DNA of 64,000 bases from JABCYV01 sp963696025 (GTDB lineage Bacteria; Acidobacteriota; Terriglobia; Terriglobales; Acidobacteriaceae), in NCBI GenBank assembly GCA_963696025.1, contig CAVOII010000014.1, positions 1,116,001-1,180,000 of the forward strand, in the 5' to 3' direction. Positions 1 to 9,442 of the stretch are shown one piece after another (positions within the stretch are counted from its first letter, which is position 1; every line of letters begins with the position of its first letter). Below the pieces are notes generated by a model, which made no database searches, was not told where the DNA came from, and saw nothing but the letters and a program-made list of their open reading frames with translations. The position numbers and the translations under genes were made by a program.

Positions 1-1266
1 GTTGGGCGCGCCGTGCACCGACGAAAGCTGGCCGAATTGATCGAAATGTCCGGTGAACTTGCGCGCAGTGATCAGCGTCTGCTGGCCAGGGGTGGGCGGT
101 GCAGGCCGGATAGCAATTTGCGCCGCGCCAGAGGTTTCCGCGCGATTCAGGAGATTGCCCGGCGCGAGCCAAAAATCGACTACGGGCGCCGTGAGTTCCA
201 GATCCTGAGCTGAAGCCGACGCGGAAGCCGGCTTTTGATGCTGCGTCAATTTGACGTTCTCTTCGGTGTGAACCGTGGTCAACTGGTTCTTTCCGATAAA
301 GTGCAGAATGGCCCGGCCGGCACTCCCTTGCATGGGCTGCGTCCCGGAAAGTTCCATTTGAACGTTCCGAGAAAACGTCGCAGTGCGGACAGTGTTCTGC
401 TGTTCTCCCATGAGCATTTCCAATTGCTCTGACCGCACCTCTGCTGGCTGCTTGTCTTGGGAATCGACCTTAACGTGGCCGATTGCCAAAAGGCGCTCAA
501 CGGTGTTGTCCGGGCGAAGGAAAAGAGTAGCCTGGTCGGCTTCGGAGCGTTGCGAGCGCGTCTGCAGATGCGGAAGGTCAAGCACGACCAAGTGCGGATT
601 CTTCGTGATCGTCCCGTGGACAGCACTCACTGTAGCGCCGGTCGAACCACTGAATGCGATGTTCACTTGTGACTGCAGCGTCAGGACGCTAGTGTTGCCG
701 GTGTAGTCGACGCCGACGGCTGAGCCGCTCGCCCCGGGGATGTAGAAGTCAACTTTCTCTTTGGTCGAAGCGTTTCCTGTTTTCTGATTGAAAGTTAGCT
801 CGGTGGTTCTCAGATGAATGGGATTTTTTAACTCTTTGGGCGGCGACTGATCGGGCTTGCTCTCCCCCTCGGGATTGGATTGCAGATCGATCTGCACTTC
901 GCCTTTTCCCACAACATCCCCGGACTGCGGGTCGTAGTCGAACGTCGCTCCGTAGATCTGATCGAAGCGGTTGGAGTCGCGTCCGTATAACGTAATGGTT
1001 ACGTCATGCAACTCGGCTTTCCCACCTTGCTTGAACTGCACTGCCTTGTTTGCTTGGACCTTGAACAAGGAGCGTCCTTGTGCGGACTTCGAAATTGTGA
1101 ATCCGTGCGCAGTCTGCTGGATGTCGAGGCCAATCTTCTCTGGAACTTGGCTGAGCGCGTTCTGCATGCGCTGTTGGGAGTAGAAGTACATCCCCGCCAC
1201 CGCCAGGGTAACAGTGATCGCCGCGCTCGCGATCCAGCGGCGTAGACGAGATATTTCAGCCGGCAT
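1..1266 (-). CDS. LptC/OstA-like LPS transport protein (partial)
   Basis: An open frame of 422 codons begins at the ATG at 1266 and runs off the left edge without a stop, so the C-terminus is missing. Residues about 9-28 form one hydrophobic segment, fitting an inner-membrane anchor. The following 150 residues resemble LptC and the rest resembles OstA/LptA beta-jellyroll repeats. In this family the protein carries lipopolysaccharide across the periplasm from the LptBFG pump towards LptD. The LptC-plus-OstA arrangement in one chain is longer than the roughly 190-residue E. coli LptC. It is transcribed away from the ABC ATPase at 1361, so the two do not share an operon. Family level is fairly sure; the exact role is inferred. 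Confidence 0.72.
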   Translation of the reverse strand, partial: MPAEISRLRRWIASAAITVTLAVAGMYFYSQQRMQNALSQVPEKIGLDIQQTAHGFTISKSAQGRSLFKVQANKAVQFKQGGKAELHDVTITLYGRDSNRFDQIYGATFDYDPQSGDVVGKGEVQIDLQSNPEGESKPDQSPPKELKNPIHLRTTELTFNQKTGNASTKEKVDFYIPGASGSAVGVDYTGNTSVLTLQSQVNIAFSGSTGATVSAVHGTITKNPHLVVLDLPHLQTRSQRSEADQATLFLRPDNTVERLLAIGHVKVDSQDKQPAEVRSEQLEMLMGEQQNTVRTATFSRNVQMELSGTQPMQGSAGRAILHFIGKNQLTTVHTEENVKLTQHQKPASASASAQDLELTAPVVDFWLAPGNLLNRAETSGAAQIAIRPAPPTPGQQTLITARKFTGHFDQFGQLSSVHGAPN

Positions 1267-1360
1267 CTGAGGATAAGTCTACCGGAACCTAGTTTTCAGG
1301 TCTTGGTTCTTAGTTCTCCGAGAATCGGGCTCGGCAGGGTTGGGCTAAACTTGCAGAACG

Positions 1361-2143
1361 ATGAAATCGCCCGCTCTGTTGGACCTGCAAAACGTCCGCG
1401 TAATGCGAGGAAATAAGGTCGTTCTCGACGACTTGAGCCTTCGCGTGGGCGCCGAAGAGCAAGTCGCCATCCTGGGCCCAAATGGCTGCGGCAAATCCAC
1501 CCTGATCAAGACCATCACTCGCGAATGCTATCCCGTGGTGCGAGAGGGATCGAGCATGACGATCCTGGGTCTGGAGCGCTGGAATGTTTCTGAACTGCGC
1601 ACGCTGCTGGGCATCGTCTCCAATGACCTGATGTCATCGTGCACCGGGGTGGCCGTCGGGCGGGACGTGGTGCTCTCGGGGTTCTTCAGCAGCACTCGCA
1701 TTTTCCCGCATCACAGCGTCGATCCGAGGCAGAAAAAACTGGCGGATGCAGCTCTGGCGCAGTTACAAGTGTCACATTTGGCGGAACGCCCGGTACTTGA
1801 AATGTCTTCCGGAGAGGCGAGGCGGGTTCTGATCGCACGAGCTCTGGTTCACCGTCCACGAGCGTTGTTGTTTGATGAGCCGACTAACTCGCTCGACGTT
1901 TTCGCCCGGCACAGCTTGAGGGAAACCATGAGTCAGCTGGCGAAATCAGGAATTGGAATCATCCTGGTCACTCACGAACTTTCGGATATCGTTCCCGAGA
2001 TCGAACGGGTAGTCCTACTGTCGCACGGGCGGATTGTGGCCGATGGTCGCAAAGATGAGATCCTCCAGCCTGAGCGCCTAGGCGCCGTCTTTGGAATCGG
2101 CATTGAGATCGGACGTCGCGATGGCTACTACCATCTGTGGTGA
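1361..2143 (+). CDS. ABC transporter ATP-binding protein (ModF/YlmA-like)
   Basis: A stand-alone ABC ATPase of 260 residues. Visible motifs are Walker A GPNGCGKST (about residues 39-47), a divergent signature MSSGEARR instead of LSGGQ, Walker B ALLFDEP, and the switch histidine in LVTHEL. The order and the relaxed signature resemble the single-domain ModF/YlmA group (COG1119), whose substrate is poorly defined. No permease or binding protein adjoins it; the neighbours are a divergent LptC-like gene and a PilZ gene, so the transport partner cannot be named from here. Any pairing with LptC would be speculation because the signature does not resemble LptB. Confidence 0.8.
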   Translation: MKSPALLDLQNVRVMRGNKVVLDDLSLRVGAEEQVAILGPNGCGKSTLIKTITRECYPVVREGSSMTILGLERWNVSELRTLLGIVSNDLMSSCTGVAVGRDVVLSGFFSSTRIFPHHSVDPRQKKLADAALAQLQVSHLAERPVLEMSSGEARRVLIARALVHRPRALLFDEPTNSLDVFARHSLRETMSQLAKSGIGIILVTHELSDIVPEIERVVLLSHGRIVADGRKDEILQPERLGAVFGIGIEIGRRDGYYHLW

Positions 2144-2351
2144 GAGAATTGGCCGCGCCTAGGGTCGTGACGATCTAGATGGTTTCATCCAGAGTGATCT
2201 GTTGCACCATCTGGTCAAGCTGTTGTTGTGCCTGGGTATGCTGCTGAGTGCACTCGACACAGCATAGCAGTTGAGGTCGAGTCTCGCTGGTGATGCCCTG
2301 GCTCCAGAGTAAGGGCGGAACGGATTACTGGGGTTACTTTACGAGCCCCAC

Positions 2352-3113
2352 GTGACCGCCGTAAGCTGCGAACTTATGGTGCTCAATGCCCTGCTAATGT
2401 GCCGGGAGCAGCTATCGCTGAGAATGTTGGCGACCGCGCTGGACGAATTCCAAATCGAACAGGAAGCATGCCTATCCGTGCACGAAACCATCGAACTGAT
2501 GACCCAGGGATATTACTCGGCGCTGGTGCTGGACTTTGATCTATCAGGCGCGGCTATGGTGGCACGGATGGCACGAATGATGCCGTCTCATCGTAGGCCA
2601 GTGATTTTCGCCATGATCGCCGCATCAACCGGAATAGCGGGAACGTTCCAGGCGGGCGCGAATTTTGTCCTATATAAACCGCTTGTGTTCGAGCAGATCG
2701 TACGTTCCTTGCGCGCCGGGCGAGGATTCATGCAGCCAGACCGCCGCCAATCCGCGCGTCAGAAGCTAGAAGCACTGGTCTACCTGCAGTTCGGCATTGC
2801 CGCGCTGCCCGCCCTGGTACTGGATCTCAATGAAGAAGGGATGTCGCTGCAGGTTCCGGAGCCGCTACCGCCGGTTCCGAGCGTGCCGTTTCGTTTCGTC
2901 TTGCCGGGCACTTCATACATGGTAGAGGAAACAGGCGACATGATTTGGGCGGATGACAGCGGGCGGATCGGCATGCTGTATTCTCAACTTTCCGCAGCGT
3001 CGCGAAAGCACCTGAAAACCTGGCTTACGAAGCGAAGCTCGAGAAAACGGAGTAATGCCCGCACGGCCACACGATCCGAACGAACCCGTCACAGCCAGTC
3101 GGCTTCCAACTGA
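2352..3113 (+). CDS. Receiver-like plus PilZ domain protein
   Basis: A protein of 253 residues. The first 120 residues look like a degenerate response-regulator receiver fold: ALVLDFDLSG sits where the phospho-acceptor aspartate would be, and NFVLYKPL resembles the conserved lysine-proline region. The second half, beginning near DRRQSARQKLEA, is a PilZ-type domain, a fold that often binds cyclic di-GMP; its canonical RxxxR and D/NxSxxG motifs are only partly recognisable here (DLNEEGM). A basic, low-complexity tail of about 30 residues follows. The GTG at 2352 gives the full receiver start; the ATG at 2373 is an alternative. The neighbours give no partner. Confidence 0.6.
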   Translation: MTAVSCELMVLNALLMCREQLSLRMLATALDEFQIEQEACLSVHETIELMTQGYYSALVLDFDLSGAAMVARMARMMPSHRRPVIFAMIAASTGIAGTFQAGANFVLYKPLVFEQIVRSLRAGRGFMQPDRRQSARQKLEALVYLQFGIAALPALVLDLNEEGMSLQVPEPLPPVPSVPFRFVLPGTSYMVEETGDMIWADDSGRIGMLYSQLSAASRKHLKTWLTKRSSRKRSNARTATRSERTRHSQSASN

Positions 3114-3211
3114 CAAAAGAGTTCCTGAAAACTGAGAAGCGAAAACCGCGATCGGTGGTTACTTTCCCTGCCACATGCTAGACTCACGTCTTTCCTCACA
3201 GAGACGAGCGC

Positions 3212-4627
3212 ATGTCCGAGCTGACCTTCCTTCCTGCCACATGCATGGCCCGGCAAATCCGCCAAAAGAAACTTTCACCGGTCGAGTTGGTCGAAACACA
3301 TCTGAAGCGAATCGAAAAACTGGATCCCAAGCTGAACGCTTTTGTTCAGGTGGATGGGGAAGGAGCTCGTCGCCAGGCCCGCACCGCTGAGATTGCTGTG
3401 TCGCGAAAGCAACAGCTGGGGCCGCTCCACGGTGTGCCAGTGAGCATCAAGAGTTCGATTGAAGTTGCTGGGCTGCGATGTGAATCAGGAACAAAATTGC
3501 GCGCAGGCTATGTCGCGCCGCAGGACGCACCGCTGGTCTCGCGGTTGCGTCACGCGGGCGGCATCGTTCTCGGGACCACAAATTGCGCCGAGCTTCTCAT
3601 GGCGTGGGAGACTGACAACCTTCTCTACGGCCGCACCAACAATCCCTGGGATTTATCGCGAACGCCAGGCGGCTCGAGTGGTGGGGAAGCCGCAGCCATC
3701 GCTTCTGGATGTTCGGCGGGAGGGGTGGGCAGCGACGGCGGAGGATCGATTCGCGTGCCCGCGCATTTCAGCGGAATCTGCGGACTCAAACCGACTCCCG
3801 GCCGCATTCCGGCGACTGGACATTTCCCCAAGTCCGTCGGACCTTCTGCGCTTATCGGTGCTGTCGGACCCATGGCTCGGACCGTCGCGGACTTGAAGAC
3901 GCTGTTCGAAGTCATGCAGGGTGCCGATGACGGTGATCCCTCAGCCGCACCGGTGCCGGTACGCTGGCCGGGGAAGGATGGATTAAAGAAGATCCAGATT
4001 GGATATTTCGACGATGATGGCCGGACTCCCGTGACCCCGGAAACTCGAGCGGCTGTTCGGGCGGCTGCGGAGGGCCTGCGGCGCGCGGGGTTTCAGGTTG
4101 AGCCTTTTCGTCCGGAGGGACTCGAGTTAGCACGGCAACTGTGGTGGAAGTTTTTTGGAATCGCCGGCGCAATGCTGCTGGGTCCGATGGTTAAAGGCCA
4201 TGACGCCGAGCTCAGCCCGATTCTCAAAGAGTTTTCCAGTTGGGTTGTCGCCGAACCCTCCCACACTGGCCAGTCACTGCTCGATACTTGGATCCGTCGT
4301 GACGAGGTGCGAGAGCAAATCTTCGTCCAAATGCGAGAGTGGCCCGTGCTCTTGTGCCCGGTGGCGGCCGTTCCCGCGTTTAAACACGGCGAACGAAGTT
4401 GGAAGATCGACGGCCAAACTGTCGAATACCTCGACGCTTGGAGCTACACCGAATGGTTCAATCTACTGGGAATGCCGGCTGTGGTCGTGCCCGTTGGAAA
4501 ATCACCGGAAGGGTTGCCGATCGGAGTGCAGCTCGTTACACGCCCTTGGGAAGAAGAATTGGCGCTGGCTGTGGGTGCTGAGACCGAGGAGCAGTGCGGT
4601 GGATGGCGGAAGCCGCCGCTCGATTAG
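3212..4627 (+). CDS. Amidase (amidase signature family)
   Basis: A 471-residue amidase-signature enzyme, expected to hydrolyse a C-N amide bond using a Ser-cisSer-Lys triad. The lysine lies in GVPVSIKSS, the cis-serine and its loop in GGSSGGEAAA, and the nucleophile region in GSDGGGSIRVPA. Length matches GatA and broad amidases. No gatB or gatC adjoins it, and the C-terminal part lacks obvious GatA hallmarks, so a catabolic or detoxifying amidase is more likely than the tRNA amidotransferase subunit. The substrate cannot be read from the sequence. The start at 3212 directly precedes the conserved N-terminal helix. Confidence 0.85.
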   Translation: MSELTFLPATCMARQIRQKKLSPVELVETHLKRIEKLDPKLNAFVQVDGEGARRQARTAEIAVSRKQQLGPLHGVPVSIKSSIEVAGLRCESGTKLRAGYVAPQDAPLVSRLRHAGGIVLGTTNCAELLMAWETDNLLYGRTNNPWDLSRTPGGSSGGEAAAIASGCSAGGVGSDGGGSIRVPAHFSGICGLKPTPGRIPATGHFPKSVGPSALIGAVGPMARTVADLKTLFEVMQGADDGDPSAAPVPVRWPGKDGLKKIQIGYFDDDGRTPVTPETRAAVRAAAEGLRRAGFQVEPFRPEGLELARQLWWKFFGIAGAMLLGPMVKGHDAELSPILKEFSSWVVAEPSHTGQSLLDTWIRRDEVREQIFVQMREWPVLLCPVAAVPAFKHGERSWKIDGQTVEYLDAWSYTEWFNLLGMPAVVVPVGKSPEGLPIGVQLVTRPWEEELALAVGAETEEQCGGWRKPPLD

Positions 4628-4643
4628 AGTGCAGCCCCATCAA

Positions 4644-4672
4644 TCGCACCCGGTCACTAGTGCTTTTATACT
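4644..4672 (+). promoter_or_regulatory. Possible promoter before the cytochrome block
   Basis: A TATACT box at 4667-4672 lies about 95 bases before the cytochrome start at 4767. A weak -35 (TCGCAC) sits 17 bases upstream. The -10 match is good and the -35 match poor, so this is tentative. Confidence 0.3.
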
Positions 4673-4766
4673 ATTTCGATACATTCCCGAGATAGATAGC
4701 GTTTACTGACGCAATAGTCTGCTCATGTCCGTCAAGAGTCAGAGTTAGGCTGATGACGCGCCCGCG

Positions 4767-7628
4767 ATGCCAACAATCTTAGAAGGCGCTGCCCGCCGTC
4801 GCGTACTTCCCGGGCTGCTGGTCTTTCTTTTCATTTCCGCGGCATATCTTTATACATTTCCTCAGCCGAATGTCTTCTACGCGGTGATCGTTTTGCTGCA
4901 CGCCGTCGCCGGGGTAATCGCCTCGGTGCTGCTTGCGTTTTCTTTCTACCGGCTTCTTCGCAACGGAAATCCGGCCTCGCGCCTGGGCTGGATATTGATG
5001 ACCGGCGGAGCAATTCCGGGGCTGATCCTGATCAAGATCGGAACGCCACGGGCAGAGTGGAATTGGCTGTATGTACATATCCTGCTGTCGCTGGCGGGTG
5101 CAGGCATTCTGTTTGCGGAGTGGGCAGGGAAACGAGGCTGGTTGGCGGCGGGCGCCGGTGCGATTCTTAGTCGCGTCGCAATCTGCTTGCTCGCGCTGGC
5201 GGGGCTCGGCTACTGCGCGCATTACGTGCGGGATTCGCGTTGGCGAAACCGCGCGCGCATCGAGAATCCACGGATGCCTCCCGCCGCCATGGATGGAGAA
5301 GGCGATGGGCCTGGCGGTCCGTTTTTTCCGAGCTCCGCACAAGTCTATGGCAGACGGGAAATTCCCAGCAAGTTCTTCATGCAATCAGAATCCTGCAGGC
5401 GCTGTCATCAAGATATCTACAATCAGTGGTCAAGTTCGGCACACCACTTTTCTTCGTTCAATAATCAGTGGTATCGCAAGAGCATCGAGTACATGCAGGA
5501 CACTGTCGGGACCCAGCCGTCCAAATGGTGCGGCGGGTGCCACGATCCCGCCGTGCTGTATAGCGGGTTGATGGATACTCCCATCAAGCAGATTGTGCAT
5601 CGTCCTGAGTCGCAGGCTGGACTTGGTTGCATGATGTGCCACTCGATTGCCGACGTAAAGAGCACCATGGGCCAGGGCGATTTCTACCTTGAATATCCGA
5701 CGCTGCACGAGCTGGCGGCCACACAGAATCCCGTGGCCCGAGCGTTGCACGATTTTCTGGTGAACCTGAATCCCGAGCCGCACCGGAGGGTATTTTTGAA
5801 ACCCTTCATGCGCGAACAGACGGCGGAGTTTTGCTCCAGTTGTCACAAGGTTCACCTCGATGTTCCGGTCAACCACTACCGCTGGTTCCGTGGCTTCAAC
5901 GAATACGATAACTGGCAGGCCAGCGGAGTCTCCGGGCAGGGTGCGCGATCTTTTTACTATCCGGCGAAGCCTGCCCAGTGTGCTGACTGCCACATGCCGC
6001 TCACTCCTTCCAAGGATATGGGGAACATCAACGGCGTAGTGCACTCGCATCGCTTTCCCGGAGCTAACACCGCTTTGCCAATAGCAAACGAAGACGCTGA
6101 ACAACTCAAAATCACCGAAGGCTTTTTGAAAAACAAGAATCTGAGCGTGGATATCTTCGCCCTGTCCCCGCCGCGGGCCGAACCGAAAGCCGGCACCGCA
6201 AGCCAATCTGAACTCTCTACCACCTTTGCGGTCGGTGAGGAAGCAGAGACGAAGATTACCCCGGCGGCTGAAACCGAGGTGTCGCCAATCACGGCGCCGC
6301 TGAATCGCGTCCAGCCTGTGCTTCGCCGTGGTGATACTGTTCGTGTCGATGTCGTGGTTCGGACGAAGAAGATTGGCCACTTCTTCCCCGGCGGAACGGT
6401 TGACGCCTACGACACCTGGCTCGAACTCAAGGCTACCGACGATAAGAACCAAACTATTTTCTGGAGTGGAATGGTCGAAGACAAGGGAAAAGGTCCAGTG
6501 GAAAAAGGCGCGCATTTCTATCGCTCGCTGCAAGTAGACGCGCACGGCAATCGCATCAACAAACGGAATGCTTGGGCTACGCGAGCCGTGGTTTACGTGC
6601 ATCTGATTCCGCCAGGGGCGGCGGACACGGTTCACTATCGTTTGTATATTCCAGAGAACGCCTGGAACAAAGTCACGCTGCACGCCCGCTTGTGCTATCG
6701 CAAGTTTGCCTGGTGGAACACGCAGTTCTCATTTGCCGGAGTGCCTGATTCCCAAGAGCCGAAGGCGGAGGTGACGCCCCATTACGATGACAGGAAGTTC
6801 GTCTTCAGTGCGTCGCTGAAAGGAGTATCGGCAAAGCGTGAGCAGATTCCGGATCTCCCCGTCGTTGCTCTCGCCGAAGACGAAGTTACCTTAAACGTTG
6901 TCGCCCACAACGCTATCGAACCTGCTTCCAAAGTGATTCTTCAGGCCGATGATTGGCAGCGCTGGAACGACTACGGAATCGGACTGTTTCTGCAGGGAGA
7001 TTTGAAGGGCGCCGCGTCCGCCTTTCAGAAGGTAACGGAAATCGACCCGAAGAATCCCGATGGCTGGGTCAACATCGGCCGCGCGGCCGTGCAGGAAGGC
7101 GACATGGATCGCGCCCGTGCAGTCCTGAACGAGGCGCTCTCGCTGAGTCCTGACTTGGCTCGGGCCCACTTTTTCTATGCCAAAGTCCTACGCAGTGACG
7201 GCAACTACGACGGTGCTGCCGCCCATCTGCAAAGAGTTTTGGCGCAGTACCCGCGAGACCGCGTCGCACTCAATGATCTCGGACGAATCCTGTTTCTACA
7301 GCGCAAGTACGGCGAGGCGGTAGTGGTACTCCAGTCCGTGCTGGCGATTGATCCGGAGGATTTACAGGCGCACTACAATCTGATGCTCTGCTATAACGGC
7401 CTCGGGGACGAGAAACAGGCGCACGAACACCAGATTCGCTATTTGCGATTTAAAGCCGATGAAGCGTCGCAGGCTATCACCGGGCCTTTCCGCCAACTCA
7501 ATCCCGAGGACAACAATGAGCGGCAAGCAATTCACGAACATGTTTCTGTGCCGCTGTCAGGGTTACAAACGAAGGTCGAGGCTCGACCTAGGACGACCGC
7601 AACGATGGTCGCTGGGGCCTCGAAATAA
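4767..7628 (+). CDS. Membrane-anchored pentahaem cytochrome c with TPR tail
   Basis: A 953-residue protein in three parts. Residues 1-155 hold about five hydrophobic helices, with histidines at about 45 and 104 inside helices. Residues about 205-415 hold five CXXCH haem c motifs: CRRCH (210), CGGCH (255), CMMCH (288), CSSCH (356), CADCH (405). Residues about 728-900 are TPR repeats. The likely topology is an inner-membrane anchor with a periplasmic multihaem electron-transfer domain and a protein-docking tail. It resembles the cytochrome c554/multihaem superfamily only in motif spacing, and no catalytic identity is evident. The stop overlaps the next ATG by one base, which implies translational coupling with the UnbV gene. 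Confidence 0.82.
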   Translation: MPTILEGAARRRVLPGLLVFLFISAAYLYTFPQPNVFYAVIVLLHAVAGVIASVLLAFSFYRLLRNGNPASRLGWILMTGGAIPGLILIKIGTPRAEWNWLYVHILLSLAGAGILFAEWAGKRGWLAAGAGAILSRVAICLLALAGLGYCAHYVRDSRWRNRARIENPRMPPAAMDGEGDGPGGPFFPSSAQVYGRREIPSKFFMQSESCRRCHQDIYNQWSSSAHHFSSFNNQWYRKSIEYMQDTVGTQPSKWCGGCHDPAVLYSGLMDTPIKQIVHRPESQAGLGCMMCHSIADVKSTMGQGDFYLEYPTLHELAATQNPVARALHDFLVNLNPEPHRRVFLKPFMREQTAEFCSSCHKVHLDVPVNHYRWFRGFNEYDNWQASGVSGQGARSFYYPAKPAQCADCHMPLTPSKDMGNINGVVHSHRFPGANTALPIANEDAEQLKITEGFLKNKNLSVDIFALSPPRAEPKAGTASQSELSTTFAVGEEAETKITPAAETEVSPITAPLNRVQPVLRRGDTVRVDVVVRTKKIGHFFPGGTVDAYDTWLELKATDDKNQTIFWSGMVEDKGKGPVEKGAHFYRSLQVDAHGNRINKRNAWATRAVVYVHLIPPGAADTVHYRLYIPENAWNKVTLHARLCYRKFAWWNTQFSFAGVPDSQEPKAEVTPHYDDRKFVFSASLKGVSAKREQIPDLPVVALAEDEVTLNVVAHNAIEPASKVILQADDWQRWNDYGIGLFLQGDLKGAASAFQKVTEIDPKNPDGWVNIGRAAVQEGDMDRARAVLNEALSLSPDLARAHFFYAKVLRSDGNYDGAAAHLQRVLAQYPRDRVALNDLGRILFLQRKYGEAVVVLQSVLAIDPEDLQAHYNLMLCYNGLGDEKQAHEHQIRYLRFKADEASQAITGPFRQLNPEDNNERQAIHEHVSVPLSGLQTKVEARPRTTATMVAGASK

Positions 7629-9349
7629 TGCGGGAACTCCTGGCATTCCTCTCCGTCCTCGTTCTTCTTGGAACGACACCCGTCTCCGCGCAGCACATTC
7701 GGTTTCGCGATATCACTGCCCAAGCTGGCATTCATTTTGTCCACAACAACGGCGCGTTCGGAAGGAAATATCTTCCCGAAACCATGGGTTCAGGCTGTGC
7801 GTTCATCGACTACGACAACGACGGCTGGACTGACATCCTGTTGGTGAATGGCGAAAACTGGCCGGGGCGTCAGGGCTCGGCGTCAACTCTCAAGCTTTAC
7901 CACAACAATCATGATGGCACTTTCACGGATGTCACGACGAAGGCCGGCCTTGCAGTCTCCATGTTTGGGATGGGTGTTGCCGTGGGCGATTACGACAATG
8001 ACGGTTACGAGGATCTCTTCATCAGCACGCTTGGCCAGAGTCATTTATTCCACAACAATGGCAACGGAACCTTTACCGACGTGACCAAATCCGCCGGCCT
8101 GTGGGGGCCGAATGAATTCTCCACCGGCGCTGCCTGGGTGGACTACGACCGCGACGGCAAACTCGATCTGGTTGTCGCGAACTATGTGCAGTGGTCTCTA
8201 GCGGGTGATCTCTATTGCACGCTCGATGGCGTACGCAAATCTTACTGCACGCCGGAGTCCTATAAAGGATCATCAGCGCGGCTGTGGCACAACCTGGGCG
8301 GCGGGAAGTTCGAGGATGCCACGCAAAAAGCGAACTTCTACGATCCAACTTCGAAGAGCTTGGGCGTAACCATTCTCGATTACAACGGCGACGGTTGGCC
8401 GGATATCCTGCTAGCCAACGACACTCAGCCGAACAAACTCTATCTCAACAAGCGGGACGGCACATTCGAGGAGAGGGGGGTCTCGGCGGGAATTGCCTTC
8501 AGCGAGGACGGCGTGGCCCGGGCCGGCATGGGCGTGGATGCTGCGGATTACGATCGCTCCGGTCACCCGAGCATCATCATCACTAATTTTGCGAATCAGA
8601 TGCTTTCGCTCTATCACAACGAGGGCAACGGCCTGTTCGTCGACGAGGCACCTCGCTCGGATGTAGGGCGCGCGACGCTGGTGACCCTAGGTTTCGGCTG
8701 TTTCTTCTTTGATTACGACAACGACGGCTGGCCTGACATTTTCGTGGCCGACGGACACATCGAGGACCAGATCGAGCGGGTGCAGAAACGCGTCAGTTAT
8801 GCGGAGCCGCCGCACCTCTTCCGTAACTTAGGCGGCGGAAAATTCCAGGAGGTCACGGAGTCGTTAGGGCTTGCATTCGCTAGCCCAAAAGTGGCGCGTG
8901 GCGCGGCTTACGCTGATATCGACAACGATGGTGCGCTTGATGTCTTGATCAGCACCAACGGTGGCCGCGCTTACCTATTTCGCAATGAAGGTGGAACTAA
9001 CCATAGTTTGCGGATAAAACTCGTAGGAACAAAATCTAACCGGGATGGCATCGGCGCGATTGTGCGGCTGCAGACTGGCAAGGATCGACAATGGCAAATG
9101 TTGCGCAGCGGTTCGAGTTACTTGTCGCAGAGCGAATTGGTGCTAACCTTTGGACTCGGCGCCGATACAAAAGCGGATTCACTCGAAGTGCAATGGCCAA
9201 GCGGACAAGTGGACAGGCTGTCGAACATCATGTGCAGTCAGACTGCTACCATTCAGGAGGGAAGAGGCGTTGTCGCTTCGCGACCGTATAACAAGCCGGC
9301 TCGCTACACGCACGAGCACGCGAAGGGTGGCGCAGCGCTTTTCGAATGA
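7628..9349 (+). CDS. FG-GAP/VCBS repeat protein with ASPIC/UnbV domain
   Basis: A 573-residue exported protein. Residues 1-21 are a signal peptide ending in VSAQ. Seven calcium-loop motifs of the DxDxDG type follow (for example DYDNDGWTD, DYDRDGKLD, DIDNDGALD), as in FG-GAP beta-propellers. An ASPIC/UnbV domain lies near residues 465-545 (motifs NRDGIGA, WPSGQVDRL). The family is related to cartilage acidic protein CRTAC1; its bacterial function is unknown. The start A is shared with the cytochrome stop codon, so the two proteins are probably made in fixed ratio and meet in the periplasm or at the cell surface. Confidence 0.85.
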   Translation: MRELLAFLSVLVLLGTTPVSAQHIRFRDITAQAGIHFVHNNGAFGRKYLPETMGSGCAFIDYDNDGWTDILLVNGENWPGRQGSASTLKLYHNNHDGTFTDVTTKAGLAVSMFGMGVAVGDYDNDGYEDLFISTLGQSHLFHNNGNGTFTDVTKSAGLWGPNEFSTGAAWVDYDRDGKLDLVVANYVQWSLAGDLYCTLDGVRKSYCTPESYKGSSARLWHNLGGGKFEDATQKANFYDPTSKSLGVTILDYNGDGWPDILLANDTQPNKLYLNKRDGTFEERGVSAGIAFSEDGVARAGMGVDAADYDRSGHPSIIITNFANQMLSLYHNEGNGLFVDEAPRSDVGRATLVTLGFGCFFFDYDNDGWPDIFVADGHIEDQIERVQKRVSYAEPPHLFRNLGGGKFQEVTESLGLAFASPKVARGAAYADIDNDGALDVLISTNGGRAYLFRNEGGTNHSLRIKLVGTKSNRDGIGAIVRLQTGKDRQWQMLRSGSSYLSQSELVLTFGLGADTKADSLEVQWPSGQVDRLSNIMCSQTATIQEGRGVVASRPYNKPARYTHEHAKGGAALFE

Positions 9350-9362
9350 CGCAAGTTTTGGG

Positions 9363-9422
9363 TCGCGCAGCGCTTTCAGCGCTGCGCGAAAGGCCCTTTG
9401 ATGAGAGGGGCTTCCAGCCCCT
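9363..9422. repeat. Double-hairpin intergenic repeat
   Basis: Two adjacent perfect dyads. The first is 12 bp (TCGCGCAGCGCT, loop TTC, then its complement) at 9363-9389; the second is 7 bp (AGGGGCT, loop TCC, AGCCCCT) at 9406-9422. The unit ends three bases before an ATG at 9425 that could be mistaken for the next gene's start. There is no T-run, so it is a REP-like element and not a classical terminator. Confidence 0.75.
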
Positions 9423-9442
9423 GAATGCAAGGCTCTCCATTC

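Noticed and set aside
2175..2322. Minus-strand frame ending CCVECTQQHTQAQQQLDQ, a possible zinc-ribbon protein
   Set aside because: The cysteine pattern is suggestive, but the 49-codon frame has no ATG, GTG or TTG start and no homologue I can name.
5430..6683. Long open frame (417 codons) antisense to the cytochrome gene
   Set aside because: It lies opposite CXXCH and beta-rich coding sequence, lacks family features, and is explained by high G+C codon bias.
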